Below are positions 8,707 through 19,939 of a DNA stretch of 31,046 nucleotides, piece by piece. The first letter of the stretch is position 1. Every line of letters starts with the position of its first letter. The notes beneath the pieces were generated by a model. It saw only the letters and a list, made by a program, of their open reading frames with translations, did no database searches and had not been told where the DNA came from. Made by a program: the position numbers and the translations under genes. The stretch is taken from assembly GCA_015680685.1 (NCBI GenBank), contig MNCI01014215.1, positions 112,513-143,558 of the forward strand, read 5' to 3'. This stretch comes from Gnetum montanum (lineage: Eukaryota > Streptophyta > Gnetopsida > Gnetales > Gnetaceae).

Positions 8707-10685
8707 TAGAACATTAAAATGCAACAAAAATTCAAGCAACCATCATATCATTTTCTCAACCAATGTAGTAGATCCAAGCCTAAGAACTAGCAAGGATTTT
8801 TGAAAACTAAATCTTGAAAGCACCTAGATCATGTAACTAACTATAGAAAGCAACCTATCGGTGTCACCATACTTCAAGCTTTCATTCGAGCAACTCCTTA
8901 TGCACCTAGGCACTTGTACTTATTTCAACTCTATTCTATCAACAATTTTATTATTTCAATAAAAATTATAAGTCTTTTATTTATGCAAGTTTATTTCAAG
9001 TAATTTTTGTGCTTTCTTTTGGGTTAAATATGCATTTTATATTCAATTCAATTACATCCATTTACACTTTGTAAGTCCTTGGGTGATTGACTAGATTATT
9101 CAAGGTGCCTTGGATACTCTTTCTCAAACATCCTTGGAATCCAAGATTAAGCTATCCACCTAAGATCTTTATTTTTGCAACACCAAATTTTTCTAGTGTA
9201 ATAGTTTGATCATAGTTGATGCTTAGAATATGAAACATTGGTAGTGAAAGTTCATAAAAGAAGAAATAGTTGGAAAAGAGAATTAATGAGATATATAAGA
9301 GATGGTAGTATGGATTGCAAAAATTATGATCAATTGTGAGAATATATGAAAGTGAAAATTGATAGTTTAAGTATCTTAAAAGCAAAAGATTGTGTGGAAT
9401 TGGTCATCAAGTATGAAGCATAAAAGTTGTACAAGTGGGTCCTCCCTAAAGTATGCTTTAGTGCTTAATGCACTTGTATAAACACACCTACAAGTGTCCA
9501 TAAGCACTCAAGGAGTTGATTGTAAAACATACCTATCTTGCAAAACACGTGTTAGTATTACGTGAATAAGAAAATAACACTATATTATACAAAACCATTG
9601 AATTATGATTATATATAATAGTGAGGTGGAATGAAAGTAAAAAGAATTGTAGAAATTGGAACATGAGATGCCTTATCACAGGCATAATGATTTCTTTTGT
9701 ATGATATAAACAGTTAAAGTAATCATTAGCCTTTTTGTCTATAATTCAAACCAAGTCCACACTACTTACTAGTTGCGTCACATTGCATAATTCCAAAACT
9801 AACAACCACAAGACTACCACTGTTGCAAGAAGTATTAACACATGGCAATGAAGTTTAAGGAAGTAGGTTATTAATAGCACATCTTATTTTTTTTGAAATT
9901 TTTGAAAAGCCACCTACCTTCACGCATGGATACCAATGAGACCCTAGAAATTTTTATTCTATGCATTTATTATGTTTTTACTATGTTAACCTTACTAGAG
10001 GACTACCTTTAGGCATGGATAACATGTCTTTCTAGTGACATGATCTGGTAGCACTTATTTTAGACATACTTTCATTTTTTGTTACTACTCAAGTAAAGAA
10101 TACAACTAAATAGCAAGATAAAACTTATAGTGGTATCCTTAGAGAATCCACAAATCCCCTTGATGTCACACCCTTGTCATTTCGACTTGGTTCTTTACCT
10201 TTCCATCTAGGAATAATGATCATAACTTTATTTCAATTTTATTGCAAAGATAATGTCATTATGTGCATGGTAAGAACCTCTTATTATTGGAAATGAGTGG
10301 ATGGATGATGTGGTCTCATAGTATACAGAATCATTCCTTCAATGATTTGATAATATAGGGAAATACTCACATTATTGGGACTCCATCTTATTTCATTCCT
10401 TGTACTTTATTACAAAATAAACAAAAATATGTACAAGAAAAATGATGAAAAACTATAGAAAATTAATAAGAACAATAAATATGATAAAAAATGAAAAATA
10501 TAGAAAGAATTTAAAAGCTATTAAAGAATATAAAATGATTAAGAAATGAGAACAGTATAAAATAATAGAAAAGATATTAAAGAATGTGAAAAAGTAGTAA
10601 GAAAAGAAAAGGTTCAATGCCTAAGTATCTAAGTGGACATTCCCATGACTATTATTGAAAAGAATTAATTGAAAGATGGAATGAG
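8707..10685. other. No recognisable gene; expected site of the gypsy 3' LTR
   Basis: The tract follows, in the element's reading direction, the end of the minus-strand integrase and should hold the polypurine tract and 3' LTR. I compared it by eye with the LTR region beyond 16979 and found no matching block and no minus-strand polypurine tract. It does contain an A/G-rich tract on the plus strand (about 10430-10620) and two similar short segments around GCATGGATA at about 9925 and 10012. Truncation or strong divergence of the 3' LTR is likely. Confidence 0.3.
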
Positions 10686-10689
10686 TTAG

Positions 10690-11840
10690 AGTTGTTTGAT
10701 AGACAAGGTGGAATCCATAGAGGATTCAATATGTTCATAGAGTGGTTTGACTAGTTGAATATTAACCAAGATAAAATTTTCTAGATTAGTTAGATGGTAA
10801 ATGTACATAGCATCTTAGTGGTATGTTATATGGATAATATAAGGTCCTTCTCAAAGGATTTGGAATTTAGTTCTTTGTGGAACATGATTGGAATTTTAGT
10901 AAAGGACACAATCACTAGGTTTGATAGGCACTTGTCTTATGTTTGCGTCATGCCTATATTTCAAGTATTTCTTATGAACCTCATTACTCATCAATGCTAG
11001 AAGTTAGTTTCATCCAAAAGATTAAGGTTCATGAGATGTTCCTTCTAAGTTGAGTATAGGTCTAGGTCAAGTATACTAGCAATAGCTAATGTTTTGAGCT
11101 CTACTTGGATTGGTAGGATTGGAAGTGTTCAATAAACTAGTTCATAGGATGAGTAGCCAATAAGGAGTTTTCATGTGGACCTGTATGTCCATAGAGAATT
11201 ATTTAGCTTAGTGCTTCAATCCTTCTAAAATCAACTAATAGTTTGTGTTAATATTCTTTTGAGTTCCCTATTGGTTACTTCTACTTAACCATTAGCTTGG
11301 GGGTGATATGTTGTTGTTAATTTATGATTAACCCCAAGGCATTACATCAACTTCTTGAATGTAGCTCCCATGAAGTGGGTTCTGTTATTAGATATCAATA
11401 TTCTATGTACTCCAAATCAATTCACCACATGTCATTAAAAGAATTTTGTGGTTACTGTGACTATACAATATCTAATTACAATTTATTCTCCTCACTTGGT
11501 GTAATACTTAAGCATAACTATGATGTAAGATTTCTCATTGGACATTGGTGTGAGAGGCTCCATGAAATTAATTCCCTAGATATCAAATTGTTCCAAGGAC
11601 TATATCCATTATTGTGGATCTTCATTTCTAGCTATTAGTCCTCGATCACATTAACACTATTCACAAGATTGAATGAATTGGTATGCATCCTTGAATATAG
11701 TAGAGCAAAAGTAGTTTGCTATCATCAACTTCAATGCTATTCTACATCCTACATATTGATCACCACATGGTCCCTCATGCACATCATATAGAGTTCTTTC
11801 TTAGATCTCTTCTAGAATGCATCATTATAGTAGTCCATTA
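10690..11840 (-). pseudogene. Retrotransposon integrase, degenerate
   Basis: Reading right to left on the minus strand, the following can be seen. A cysteine-containing remnant of the zinc-binding HHCC region (SCE, stop, C) is followed by a segment matching the D-x-W-G-I-D-F-M-G-P start of the catalytic core, here GINFMEPL. Next comes the second catalytic region with a THFMGATFKKLM segment. Then comes the very characteristic YHPQANG, stop, VEVTNRELKRIL (family Y-H-P-Q-T-N-G-Q-x-E-x-x-N-R-E-L-K), where TAA replaces Gln. After it WTYRST and GYSSYELVY match the W-A-Y-R-T and S-P-x-x-L-V-Y segments. The tail to about 10690 holds a KYLKYRHDANIRQVPIKP-like stretch of the C-terminal domain. In the active enzyme this inserts cDNA into the host genome. 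Numerous stops and shifts make it dead. Confidence 0.85.
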
Positions 11841-12069
11841 GTACATATCTTGCAAATATTTCTATTAATCTCCATATTTTTTTTAACTCTATGGAGAAAA
11901 GATTCCTTTTTGTTCTTGCTCCACTCAACAGGAATCCCCTACTTAGTGAGGTAAGTCATGTAATCAATAATCCACAAATTTTCTATTGAGTTAATAGCCA
12001 TTATTGTTCATGTAAATAAATTTTCATTGGAAAATTGGTCTAATAATGGTTCATCATGCTCTTAAGGTT

Positions 12070-12480
12070 CCATATTAGTCTTGAAAAATGATTAATTATA
12101 ACATTTTTAGATCCCTTTTTGTCTATCATGGTAATGTCAAACTCCTGTAATATCACAAGCCATCATATCACCCTTGAATTGAGAACTAGTTTATTCATCA
12201 AAAATCTGATAGCACTATGATCCATGTGGATAAAAATAGGGTACCCAAGCACATATTGTCTGAAGTTTTCAAGTGCATACACCACATCCATAGGCTCCTT
12301 TTCTATAGTGGTGTGATTATGTTATTCCCTGATGATGCTTCAACTAGTGTAGTGTATGTAATATGGTCTTTTTTGATAATCAGCCTAAGTGAATACTACT
12401 TCTAGTGCATAGTCTAAAGTTTCTATCATAAAGTGGAAGGGCTTAGATCAATCCTAGGCTTAAAATATTGGTGTTTCAAT
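12070..12480 (-). pseudogene. Retrotransposon RNase H, degenerate
   Basis: On the minus strand a frame with few stops contains YALENFRQYVLGYPIF and MDHSAIRFLMNK, matching the family's A-L-x-K-F-R-x-Y-L-x-G...T-D-H-x-A-L-R-x-L. It goes on to WLVILQEFDITMIDKKGS and the ending NHFSRL (family A-D-H-L-S-R-L). One stop replaces the residue before WLVILQEFD. Upstream, about 12410-12480, the first acidic segment is badly eroded. RNase H removes the RNA strand after reverse transcription. It is continuous with the reverse transcriptase to its right and the integrase to its left, as in one Pol polyprotein. Confidence 0.85.
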
Positions 12481-12699
12481 CAACTTCTATTTTAATGTCT
12501 CAAATGCCTTCTTACATTTTTCTGTCCATTGGAATAATGCATCTTTCTTTGTAAGGTTTATTAGTGGCTTTGTGATCTTTGAAACATACTCAAGAAACCT
12601 TCTAGAATAACCTATATGGCCAAGGAATGATATAACATCCTTAAAAGTTTGTAGCCACTGAGTGATATTTTGAATGGCTCATATCTTATCAAGATCTAT

Positions 12700-13400
12700 C
12701 TATATTCCTTTTTGAGGTATTTAATGTCCTAGAAAAATACCATATTTGACCGTTAAATAGCTTTTTTGCTAGTTGAACATTAGTTTAGTTTTAGCACATC
12801 TTTTTAGAACCTATTTTATTTAGTCCAAGGCTTGTTTAAAGTCTAGCCCATAGGTGGAAAATTAATCCATGAATACTTTCACTTCATTACTAGTCTATTT
12901 TTGGAAAATACTCAATATAAGTCATTGGAAGATAGTCGGAGCATTACATAAATCAAAAGGCATTTTCTATAGTCAAATTTATGGACTGGTGCAATGTGGA
13001 TTTGGATGTATCCACTATACCCATCAAGGAAACTATAGTATTGATGTCCTATAATAGTATCAAGGACTTAGTTAACAAATGTTAAAGGAAAGTGGTCCTT
13101 GAATGTTGTTAGATTCAACAATTAAAAGTTAATGCAAACCCTACACTTGTCACCTTTACTTGGAAAAATTACTAAGGGACTAACCCATTCACTATCTACT
13201 ATTGGATAAATGAACCCTACTTTTAAGATTTTTTCAATTTCTTGTTTGATCACTTCTTTGAGTTTAGGATTCAATGTTCTTTGTGGTTGGTGGTGAGGTT
13301 TGATGGTTGGATCTGTATAGATTCAGTGTTGATATATGTGTGGATTTATACCTGTTATTTCCTTGTAGGACCATGCAAATGTTGTTGGAAATTTATTTAC
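12700..13400 (-). pseudogene. Ty3/gypsy reverse transcriptase, degenerate
   Basis: Unmistakable motifs appear in order on the minus strand. First is NPKLKEVIKQEIEKIL with FIYPIVDSEWVSPLVIF (family F-I-x-P-S/I-x-S-x-W-x-S-P-V/L). Then come CRVCINF, a stop, and TTFKDHFPL (family R-x-C-V-D-Y-R-x-L-N-x-x-T-x-K-D-x-F-P-L). Then YSFLDGYSGYIQIHIAP (motif A, catalytic Asp kept), followed by MPFDLCNAPTIFQ (family M-P-F-G-L-C-N-A-P-x-T-F-Q). Last is VFMD, stop, F at 12870-12862, where the second Asp of the catalytic pair has become TAA. At least one frameshift lies between motif A and CNAP. The enzyme copied element RNA into cDNA. Stops fall largely at Gln, Arg and Trp positions. Confidence 0.92.
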
Positions 13401-13999
13401 CTCTTCTAATAATATTCTCTTATTCTCTTTATCAAAATTAACATTAATAATTACCTATTTCTTGTTATTCAAAAAAGCATACTCTAGTACATCTAGTAGA
13501 TCTTTCAATTCTAAAGGTTCTAGTTCATGCTTGTCTTAAATCTCTAACTTTCCCCATTCAACATATTATTCTTGATATGATTGTACATAGGTATGTTTCC
13601 TTCTTAACTTTTCTAACCTACTAGTTTCTTCAATTTAGGCAATTGTGACTTTATTAAATGATTCCATGCACATGTTAGACTCTATCTATTTTTTAGTAAT
13701 TAGTCACTAGGTGCCTTCTTTTTTGTGGTTGCTACATATAAATATTATTGCACGCACATATCTTCTATACATTAATTACATGTTGTATTGGTTTCTTATT
13801 TTATGGCCTAGATTTTTGCACATAATTGCACCTATTATCACTATATGCTATACATGAAACTCTGTCTTATTATAATTTTGGCCTCAACTTCCTTAGAACT
13901 ATCTAAGGACAAATCTCTAATTCTTAGCTTAGCATCCATTGTGTTAAGCCATGCTATTTCATTAATTACAGGAAATTAATTCTTATTTTTTCCTATTTT

Positions 14000-14250
14000 T
14001 ATGACAAGAAAATTAGTAGGATAGAACCATACACTAATGGATGTAATAACATCCTCTACTTATCCAAGTGAAATAGTAATTGATTGGTTAGCAAGCTCTT
14101 CTTTAGTGGAGGAATATTTCAAGCTTTATACATATCTTGCGAAATCAAATTTACTCCTGACCAAGAATCTAGTAGAGACTTGCATGGTTCATGTCCTACT
14201 ATTTGGAGATATACTAAGGGACTTCTTAGATCTACTCTTTTTAGAAAGTG
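14000..14250 (-). pseudogene. Retrotransposon aspartic protease relic
   Basis: Near 14172-14119 the minus strand reads LDSWSGVNLISQDMYKA followed by a stop. Plant gypsy proteases have D-S/T-G-S/A followed by V/I-N-L/I-I-S and a helix. The catalytic Asp is present, but the following Gly is Trp here, one base change away, which would inactivate it. About 35 residues further on the frame is lost. The enzyme would have cut the Gag-Pol polyprotein. Its place between gag and reverse transcriptase is as expected. Confidence 0.65.
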
Positions 14251-15060
14251 CTTTAGCCTTGATCTAATGCATTACAATTTGAGTGAGCATGATAGTAATC
14301 AGACTTGGATTTGTAGAATGTGAAAGCTTGGTGTTCGATTGAGGAGTACATGTAGATGGAGTTCATGTAGATGAAGTTCCCATCCTTTGAAATCTTTCTA
14401 GACTCACTTTGAAAAATGGACATTTTCTAGATCTAGGTTCAGTTACCATCACATCCTCTTTGGTATTGACTCCCTTAGTACCACTCTTTTGCTACAATTA
14501 TGTTGGTAGTTCTCCTTGCATAACTAATGGCAACATTGGTGGAAGGGAGTTAGAAGGTTGGATTGATGAACTACCTATTGGTTGGTATGAATAAGAATTG
14601 GGATCCATTCATGGAGTATTGGGTCTATGATACTCTAGTGGACAATAGTGAGAGGAGGTATGGACTAAAGCATTTTCTGGAGAGATTGGACATTGAACAT
14701 AATATCCATAAGGATCTAGTTGCCTATATGGATATTGTTGCCTTGGGGGTAGTATTCCCCATGCTTGTGGTTGTTTCCACTACTACTAATATTGCTCTTT
14801 TGGTTAAGGGTATGCTTCACATGGATAATATGATGGGTTAAAGGTTGTTGGAAGTTACCTTATGGGTAAGGTAATCATCTTGGCATCTATTTCTTCATAA
14901 ATCTTGGTTTAAGCACATATGCCCCAAACTCTTGCAAGTGGGCCATAACAAGGAAACATCCCTTAGGATGTTCATATTGGTACACTTTGCATCCTTCTTT
15001 ATCTTTTAAACTAGAGTCTATGAACTTCTCAACTACACCAATTTTTCCTTTATGTTTGTA
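14250..15060 (-). pseudogene. Gag-protease linker region, poorly preserved
   Basis: Between the coiled-coil end of gag and the protease the minus strand has only short readable pieces in shifting frames, with Pro-, His- and Asn-rich stretches. This is the usual place for the nucleocapsid zinc knuckle and linker. I looked for a C-x2-C-x4-H-x4-C pattern and did not see one. The long plus-strand open frames at 14037-14841 are antisense to this region. Confidence 0.4.
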
Positions 15061-15066
15061 GTTCTC

Positions 15067-16835
15067 TCATTTTTTGTCTCTTCTTTTCTTCCTTTCTTTG
15101 TTTTTGTTCAAAGCTTGTTTAGTATTTTCTTCTACTATCTTAAGTCTAATAGCAAATATTTCATTCATTGAATCCCACATTTTCTCTACCTTGGTCATAA
15201 TGTCATTGATTGACTTTTGAATGGTTAGAATCTTCTTTTGGATTGAATCCTCCAAATTATCTTCTTTCTATCTATCACACATTCTCACATCTCTTTTTCA
15301 TATTACGAGATCTTGATTGTACTCTTCTGTCAATTCTCTTTTTATTGATTATCCTTCCTCTTTGGCCACCTAGTATATCAATCTTTGAATTATATGGACT
15401 ATAATTTTAGATACCCTTCCTTGGGCATATACCCCAAGAGTTTCTTTAGTCTTGTTCCTTAATCCATCAATGATATGCCTACGTTACTTCCTTTGGAAAA
15501 ATCCATGGCCTGTGCATCTATGCAGTAGTGAATAATACTTGCCCATTGTCACATCAAGGGATTCATGTATCCCTTGATTCCATGCTTAAATTTTTTTAAC
15601 TTAGATACTCTAGAATAGGTTTGATATTTATCATTAAAAAGCTCTTGCATGGTACTCCATCTTTGGATTTTTTCTAATTCTAAGGATTGGTATCAACTCT
15701 TTGCTTTCTTGTTGAGTGTTCTAGAAAATAACTTCAATTTTTGCAATGTTCTAAAGGTCATAGAAAGCATGGAATGCTTGGAGCTGATGTTGTGGATCTG
15801 CATTATATTCACCTTTAAACTTGGGAATGTTTTTCATATCTAGTTGCTTGATGTAACTATCCTTCACATGCCTGGTAGGAATATACACTACTTTTCTTAT
15901 ATTAATCATATTATGAGTGACTATGAGATGCTCTTCATGACTGTTAAGTTCATAGACTCTATTATAGATATGATCCCTTCAATTCTCATAATGATGTTCC
16001 CTTTTCTCATGTCTAATCCTATCTCTTCTTTATCCATATTTATCTTCCTCTTCATGAGGATACCTTATTTGATGTACATGTCTTTTATGTTCTTCTCACC
16101 TTTTCCTATCATAGTCTCTTGGTCTTTGTTTTCTCTTTTTAAATTTCATAGATGAACATGAGGAGAAATAGGAAGCATTTGTAGAATGGTGCCAACTAGT
16201 TCTCCTTTTGTGACTACATGATTCATTCTCTTTGGTTCTATGGAATATTTAGGCCTTGAGCTCCACCTATGCTTAGAGTCTTTCATATCTCTCCTAGGTG
16301 TTTTTACAAGGACCAAATGTAATTATATTTTAACAGCTTCCTCTAGATGGATGATCAATATCTAACAATGAGATTTATGAGTTTGGTGGATCTCTTTCAT
16401 TACAAATGTATCATAATTTATTTCTTCTAGAACAATGGTGTAAGGCACTTTCTTTTGTTTCTTATGTTCAAGTCTTGTCTCCATGGCAAAAACCTTTCTT
16501 ACCTATGCTTCTATAGGTTGATATGGCCTAGTCATGCATTTAGTTACATGGTATACTTATTGTGCATTTCCAAGGTTCAACCTCATTAAGGTTGCTTGTA
16601 ACATTGTTGGTGTAAAACATTCAAGAGGCAAAACAACATTGCCTTATAAATTTCTCCATCTTAAATATTCATCTTGGTGAAAGAAAAATGTGAAATTAGA
16701 ATGGTGTTGATCTATATGAACCTAGAAAATTTTGGTTTTCATTGGTGCACTCTAATCTTCTTCATCATATCCTTTTTCATGACTCTTATTAGTTTCTTTG
16801 GCAAGTGGTAACTTTTCTTTAAGTGTATAAGCCAT
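15067..16835 (-). pseudogene. Retrotransposon Gag, degenerate
   Basis: A possible start ATG lies at 16835-16833, about 125 bases after the primer site, followed by MAYTLKEKLPLAKETNK. The N-terminal half is broken by stops. From 15851 the Retrotrans_gag domain is clear: IPKFKGEYNADPQHQLQAF, then FSRTLNKKAKS, stop, YQSLELEKI. The stop is TGA at the conserved Trp. It continues as WSTMQELFNDKYQTYSRV and QWASIIHYCIDA. These match the family pattern of G-x...DP/SP...L..F, then W-Y-x-S-L, then W..L...F...Y. The end, 15255-15067, is open and reads as a basic, Lys/Glu-rich coiled coil (KSINDIMTKVEKMWDSMNEI). Gag forms the particle that packages element RNA. At least one frameshift lies near 15750. Confidence 0.8.
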
Positions 16836-16959
16836 ATTATGTTTTTGACACTCTTAAGTATGTGTGTGTTAAAATAATTAATTCAAGTGTGAAAGATAAG
16901 CTTTGTAATTTTTAATATAATGAAGTCTATAAAATCAACTACTAAGAAAAATTAACACA

Positions 16960-16977
16960 TCTCTAGCAATGACACTA
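16960..16977 (-). promoter_or_regulatory. Primer-binding site, tRNA-Asp type, decayed
   Basis: The minus strand reads TAGTGTCATTGCTAGAGA directly after the LTR end. The standard plant site TGGCGCCGTTGCCGGGGA, complementary to the 3' end of tRNA-Asp, differs at seven positions and every difference is a transition, six of them C-to-T or G-to-A decay. Position and order relative to gag fit. Confidence 0.75.
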
Positions 16978-16978
16978 A

Positions 16979-18200
16979 TGATGAGTTGTTGGGTTTTCCA
17001 ACACTCCATCATACAAGTCACAAGTGCATGCATGTGACCAGATCATAATCCATGGATGGATAATATAAGTGTTCTAGTGATTGGTAATTGGTTCATGATC
17101 ATTGTTTTCTCACTTTGAATTAGTGAAGTATGAGTAGTATGATTTAACTCCTAGTGAGGTGTATGATATCATGAGGTTCTAGGCTCAAATTACTTCTTAG
17201 TGATTTCATAATAAAAATGAGAATAAAATCTAAATCTATATTATAAAAAAATATAAATGTATCCTAGCTTATTGTGAGAAGCATCAATTCATGATTTTTC
17301 ATACATGTCTTAGGCTTATGTAACCATTACTGAGGTTACCAAGTGAATTTACTATTGAGCGAATCAAGTGAAGTCACTACTAGGTTACCAAATGATTATA
17401 CTTAATGCTCAACACTAGTTGTGTTCATTCCACCTTAGTAATAAACAGAAGGAAACTAAAGTACTAATAAAATGTAAATATTATACTAAAGTTAACATGT
17501 TAAAGAAATAAAAATTAAACTAACTAAATAAATGACTAAATAAAAATAAAGAACTATGTTCAATGTTGCAATGATGAGACACAATCTTGAGCTTTATTTC
17601 TAGCCATGAATTGTACCCAAGTATAATCTGCTTGAGCAAAGATTCCATATAACTATTTGACACTAGACTACAAGTATTCATTCTATCACTAAGTCTACAT
17701 CACAAAAACAAATTGCAAGAATTTTGCTAAGGGTAGAATGAAAGTTTTTTTGTTGAGGCAACTAAGGGTTGGTATTTATAATGTTGACCATGGTCCTCTA
17801 CATCACAACAATGATGATGTCTATAGAGCTACGATGTCATAGATATGATATTGTGTCTTATGAAAAATAGGTTTTATCACCCATGTAACAATATTCATCC
17901 ACCTACTCTTTTCTATTCATAATTGATGAACTAAGCTCAGATTTAGTAGGGAGAAAGAACTCATATTACATGTTGTTGAAGCTAATGCTACTAGAACCAT
18001 AGATAGGTGATGGGTCCATACCTTAGGGTGTAAGCTCTAGAATTATGGAAGAGTTCTTAGTCACTAGTTTGAGAAGGATATAGCATCAAGGGCCCTTGTG
18101 ATCACTAAATGGCTCTAATTAGTGTGATAGGACCAAGGTGTACTATCCACCATAGTTAAAAGAGGTTTTTAATTTTATGAACTTATATGTGCCATGGGAT
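16979..18200 (-). mobile_element. 5' LTR of the gypsy element (outer border uncertain)
   Basis: In the element's direction the LTR ends with CA at 16980-16979, one base before the primer site. A TATAAATA box on the minus strand at 17780-17773 fits an LTR promoter, leaving a long R-U5 of several hundred bases. The outer TG border could not be fixed because no second LTR copy was found; 18200 is only a guess from typical lengths in this group. Inside, GGTTACCAA occurs at 17334 and 17383 as part of a 49-base local duplication. Confidence 0.55.
17773..17780 (-). promoter_or_regulatory. LTR TATA box
   Basis: TATAAATA followed by CC on the minus strand, a good plant TATA box within the putative 5' LTR and pointing toward gag. 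Transcription would start about 30 bases further, near 17745. Confidence 0.45.
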
Positions 18201-18300
18201 GAGGGATAAATTCACATGTTCATTCAAGTCAAAGACTCCAAGTAATGATTTGGCACTTTGATTATTTTCAAGATTTTCATGCTCCATAAAAAATCCTCTT

Positions 18301-18420
18301 TCTATGAAAAAAAATAAAAACTAATGTATATAATGAAAAAAATGATGATGAAAAGAAAAGAAAATTTAAAAAAACAAAAGAAAAAGAAAAGAGTGAAGAG
18401 ACAGCATAAAGAAAAATTTA
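18301..18420. other. Purine-rich tract
   Basis: About 100 bases of almost pure A and G on the plus strand, with repeated AAAAGAAAAG words. It could be a polypurine tract of another element or simple-sequence expansion; no flanking LTR was recognised. Confidence 0.4.
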
Positions 18421-18549
18421 CCTTCAAGCTTATCAGTTGGATAAATTAGTACTGTTACCATTCAACCAATCTCATAGTTGCTCATACCAAAGTCAAACTA
18501 GTGGTTGAACCTATACTTATATAAACTTTATTCATGTTTAACTCATTTT

Positions 18550-19080
18550 CTAGATCACTTAACTTCGAATAATATTTAGTCCAAGATAATCTTTTTCTCA
18601 TCCCTAATGATGGTCATAAAGGCCTAGAAGTCTCTTTCTTTATGGACCTTGGTAATGTCAATTGCTTCTTTCACCCAAGTTCCTAATTATTTGTTCTAAG
18701 GGTTAAATCTCTTCATCCTTGACCAATGGTTTTACCAAACCTAAATAGAAAAATGTTCTCTTCATGATTAAGGTATTGTTTTTTTTGTAAAGATGTTGAA
18801 TCATTAGCGTAGCCAAGAGGATTAGTGAAAGGTTTCCAGTAGAGAAAAATTTGGAAACCCTGTCATGCATATATGCATGGATGATAGAAAACCATACTAA
18901 AATATTAACTTTTTGATGTTCAATGTCATGTTACCTTGGTTTGATTAACAAAAATAATTAGACCATAAAACAACCAAGGCTAGATAGCACTGGATGTGAT
19001 CAATATGATCTTATTCTTGAAAGGAATCTTTGGAGGTCAATCCCTATTGTATGGATGAGTAGTAGTTAAATTATACAATA
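18550..19080 (-). pseudogene. Decayed coding relic, unrecognised
   Basis: The minus strand can be read as protein over about 170 codons in two frames with a handful of stops. The best part, about 18925-18680, is open for over 80 codons with one stop and reads through VWFSIIHAYMHDRVSKFF, ATLMIQHLYKKNNT and LGLVKPLVKDEEI. Before it, PKIPFKNKIILITSSAI precedes a stop and PWLFYGLIIFVNQTK; after it, EAIDITKVHKERDF. The mix of aromatic and aliphatic helices faintly recalls the plant transposon/Athila first open frame proteins, but I cannot name it. It lies beyond the gypsy LTR and so is probably a different insertion. Confidence 0.4.
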
Positions 19081-19750
19081 ATGGGTCTCTCATTGAATGT
19101 AGGATGTGCTTAGGTGTTCCAAAAGCTAATTGAATGGTTGGCTAAGGATCTAGTGATATTGCACTTCCTTTATTTCTCTCTCTCATTCATTATTCATTCT
19201 CCATCTCTTTTATTCCATTCTTGTAGGAGGTTGATAAAGTAAAGAAAAGAATGAGATCTAGCCATCCAAGGGAATGGACTCACATTTTCTACTATTGTCT
19301 TGTTGATTGTCAAGAATCCATGGATGTCTTATCAACAAGTTTCTAAAGGACAATGAAGGCAAGTACCTACTCTAAGGAGGATCCACCTGTAAATCCTTAG
19401 TTGCATGGCATCATATATGAATGAGCTAAAGCTTATATCCCACTAATGATGAGGTTTGCATTATATAAAGCACTTGATTAGACTTTCAAGGGATTCATCA
19501 ACTTTAAGGAAAATTTAGAACATAGAATGTCTTGTGAAGTGTGATGTTTTTTCAAAACATGAATGAGAGCTACAAAGGAATAACAAAGTGGAGACTACAA
19601 GGACTCAAAAGAGCTTGGACAAGAACTTCATTAGATAAGTGGAATCAAGGAAAAAGATGAAGACTAAAACAAAATGAAGAAGTTCTCAAGATTAGGGATG
19701 AGCCACATCAATGAAAGGAAGCCTTGGAAAGCAAAGTCCAAAAGCTAAGA

Positions 19751-19939
19751 AGATGTCTCTTAGAAGCAGAAGACATCTTGGCTGAAGTGCAAAAGAATAG
19801 GAAAAGACATATTGTAGAAATAGTAGATGTCTTCTATCTAGAGAAGATGTCTACATTAAGACATCTCCTTTGGTGGAGAGATGTCTCTCCCTAATTGGGA
19901 TCTGTATAGTAAGACATCCCAATCTTGAAGAAGACATCT
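19751..19939. repeat. Cluster of AGACATCT / AGATGTCT inverted motifs
   Basis: The exact 8-mer AGACATCT or its complement occurs at 19751, 19771, 19825, 19845, 19859, 19879 and 19932, with near copies at 19805 and 19912. Orientations alternate, giving perfect 8 bp foldbacks (for example 19845-19852 with 19859-19866, six-base loop) and a longer 10-12 bp imperfect foldback between 19859 and 19886. The region resembles an LTR or other non-coding promoter DNA, but no borders were found. Confidence 0.8.

Larger units (their letters stand above)
10690..16978 (-). mobile_element. Degenerate Ty3/gypsy retrotransposon, internal region
   Basis: The minus strand holds, in order from 16978 downward, a primer site, gag, protease, reverse transcriptase, RNase H and integrase. 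This is the Ty3/gypsy order, with integrase last. All domains carry stops and frameshifts. No chromodomain is seen after the integrase, and the primer site is of the tRNA-Asp type, which is common in Tat/Athila-side elements; lineage assignment is inference. The internal length of about 6.3 kb is normal for the group. Plus-strand open frames across this interval are antisense shadows. Confidence 0.9.

Noticed and set aside
9152-9385. 77-codon minus-strand frame, very rich in Tyr, Leu and Ile
   Set aside because: The bias reflects A/G-rich plus-strand DNA; no motif or context supports it.
11324-11638. 104-codon plus-strand open frame
   Set aside because: It is exactly antisense to the minus-strand integrase, whose family motifs are clear; the open frame is a shadow.
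14037-14841. Several plus-strand open frames of 61-92 codons
   Set aside because: They lie antisense to the gag-protease part of the minus-strand gypsy element and show no motifs.
15210-16155. Plus-strand hydrophobic open frames that look like membrane segments
   Set aside because: Antisense of Lys/Glu-rich gag codons gives Leu/Phe/Ile-rich shadows; the minus strand carries the real gag motifs.
19845-19886. The AGACATCT foldbacks as a transposon terminal inverted repeat or CRISPR-like array
   Set aside because: Spacings are irregular, there are no unique spacers of constant length, and no target-site duplication or transposase is nearby.
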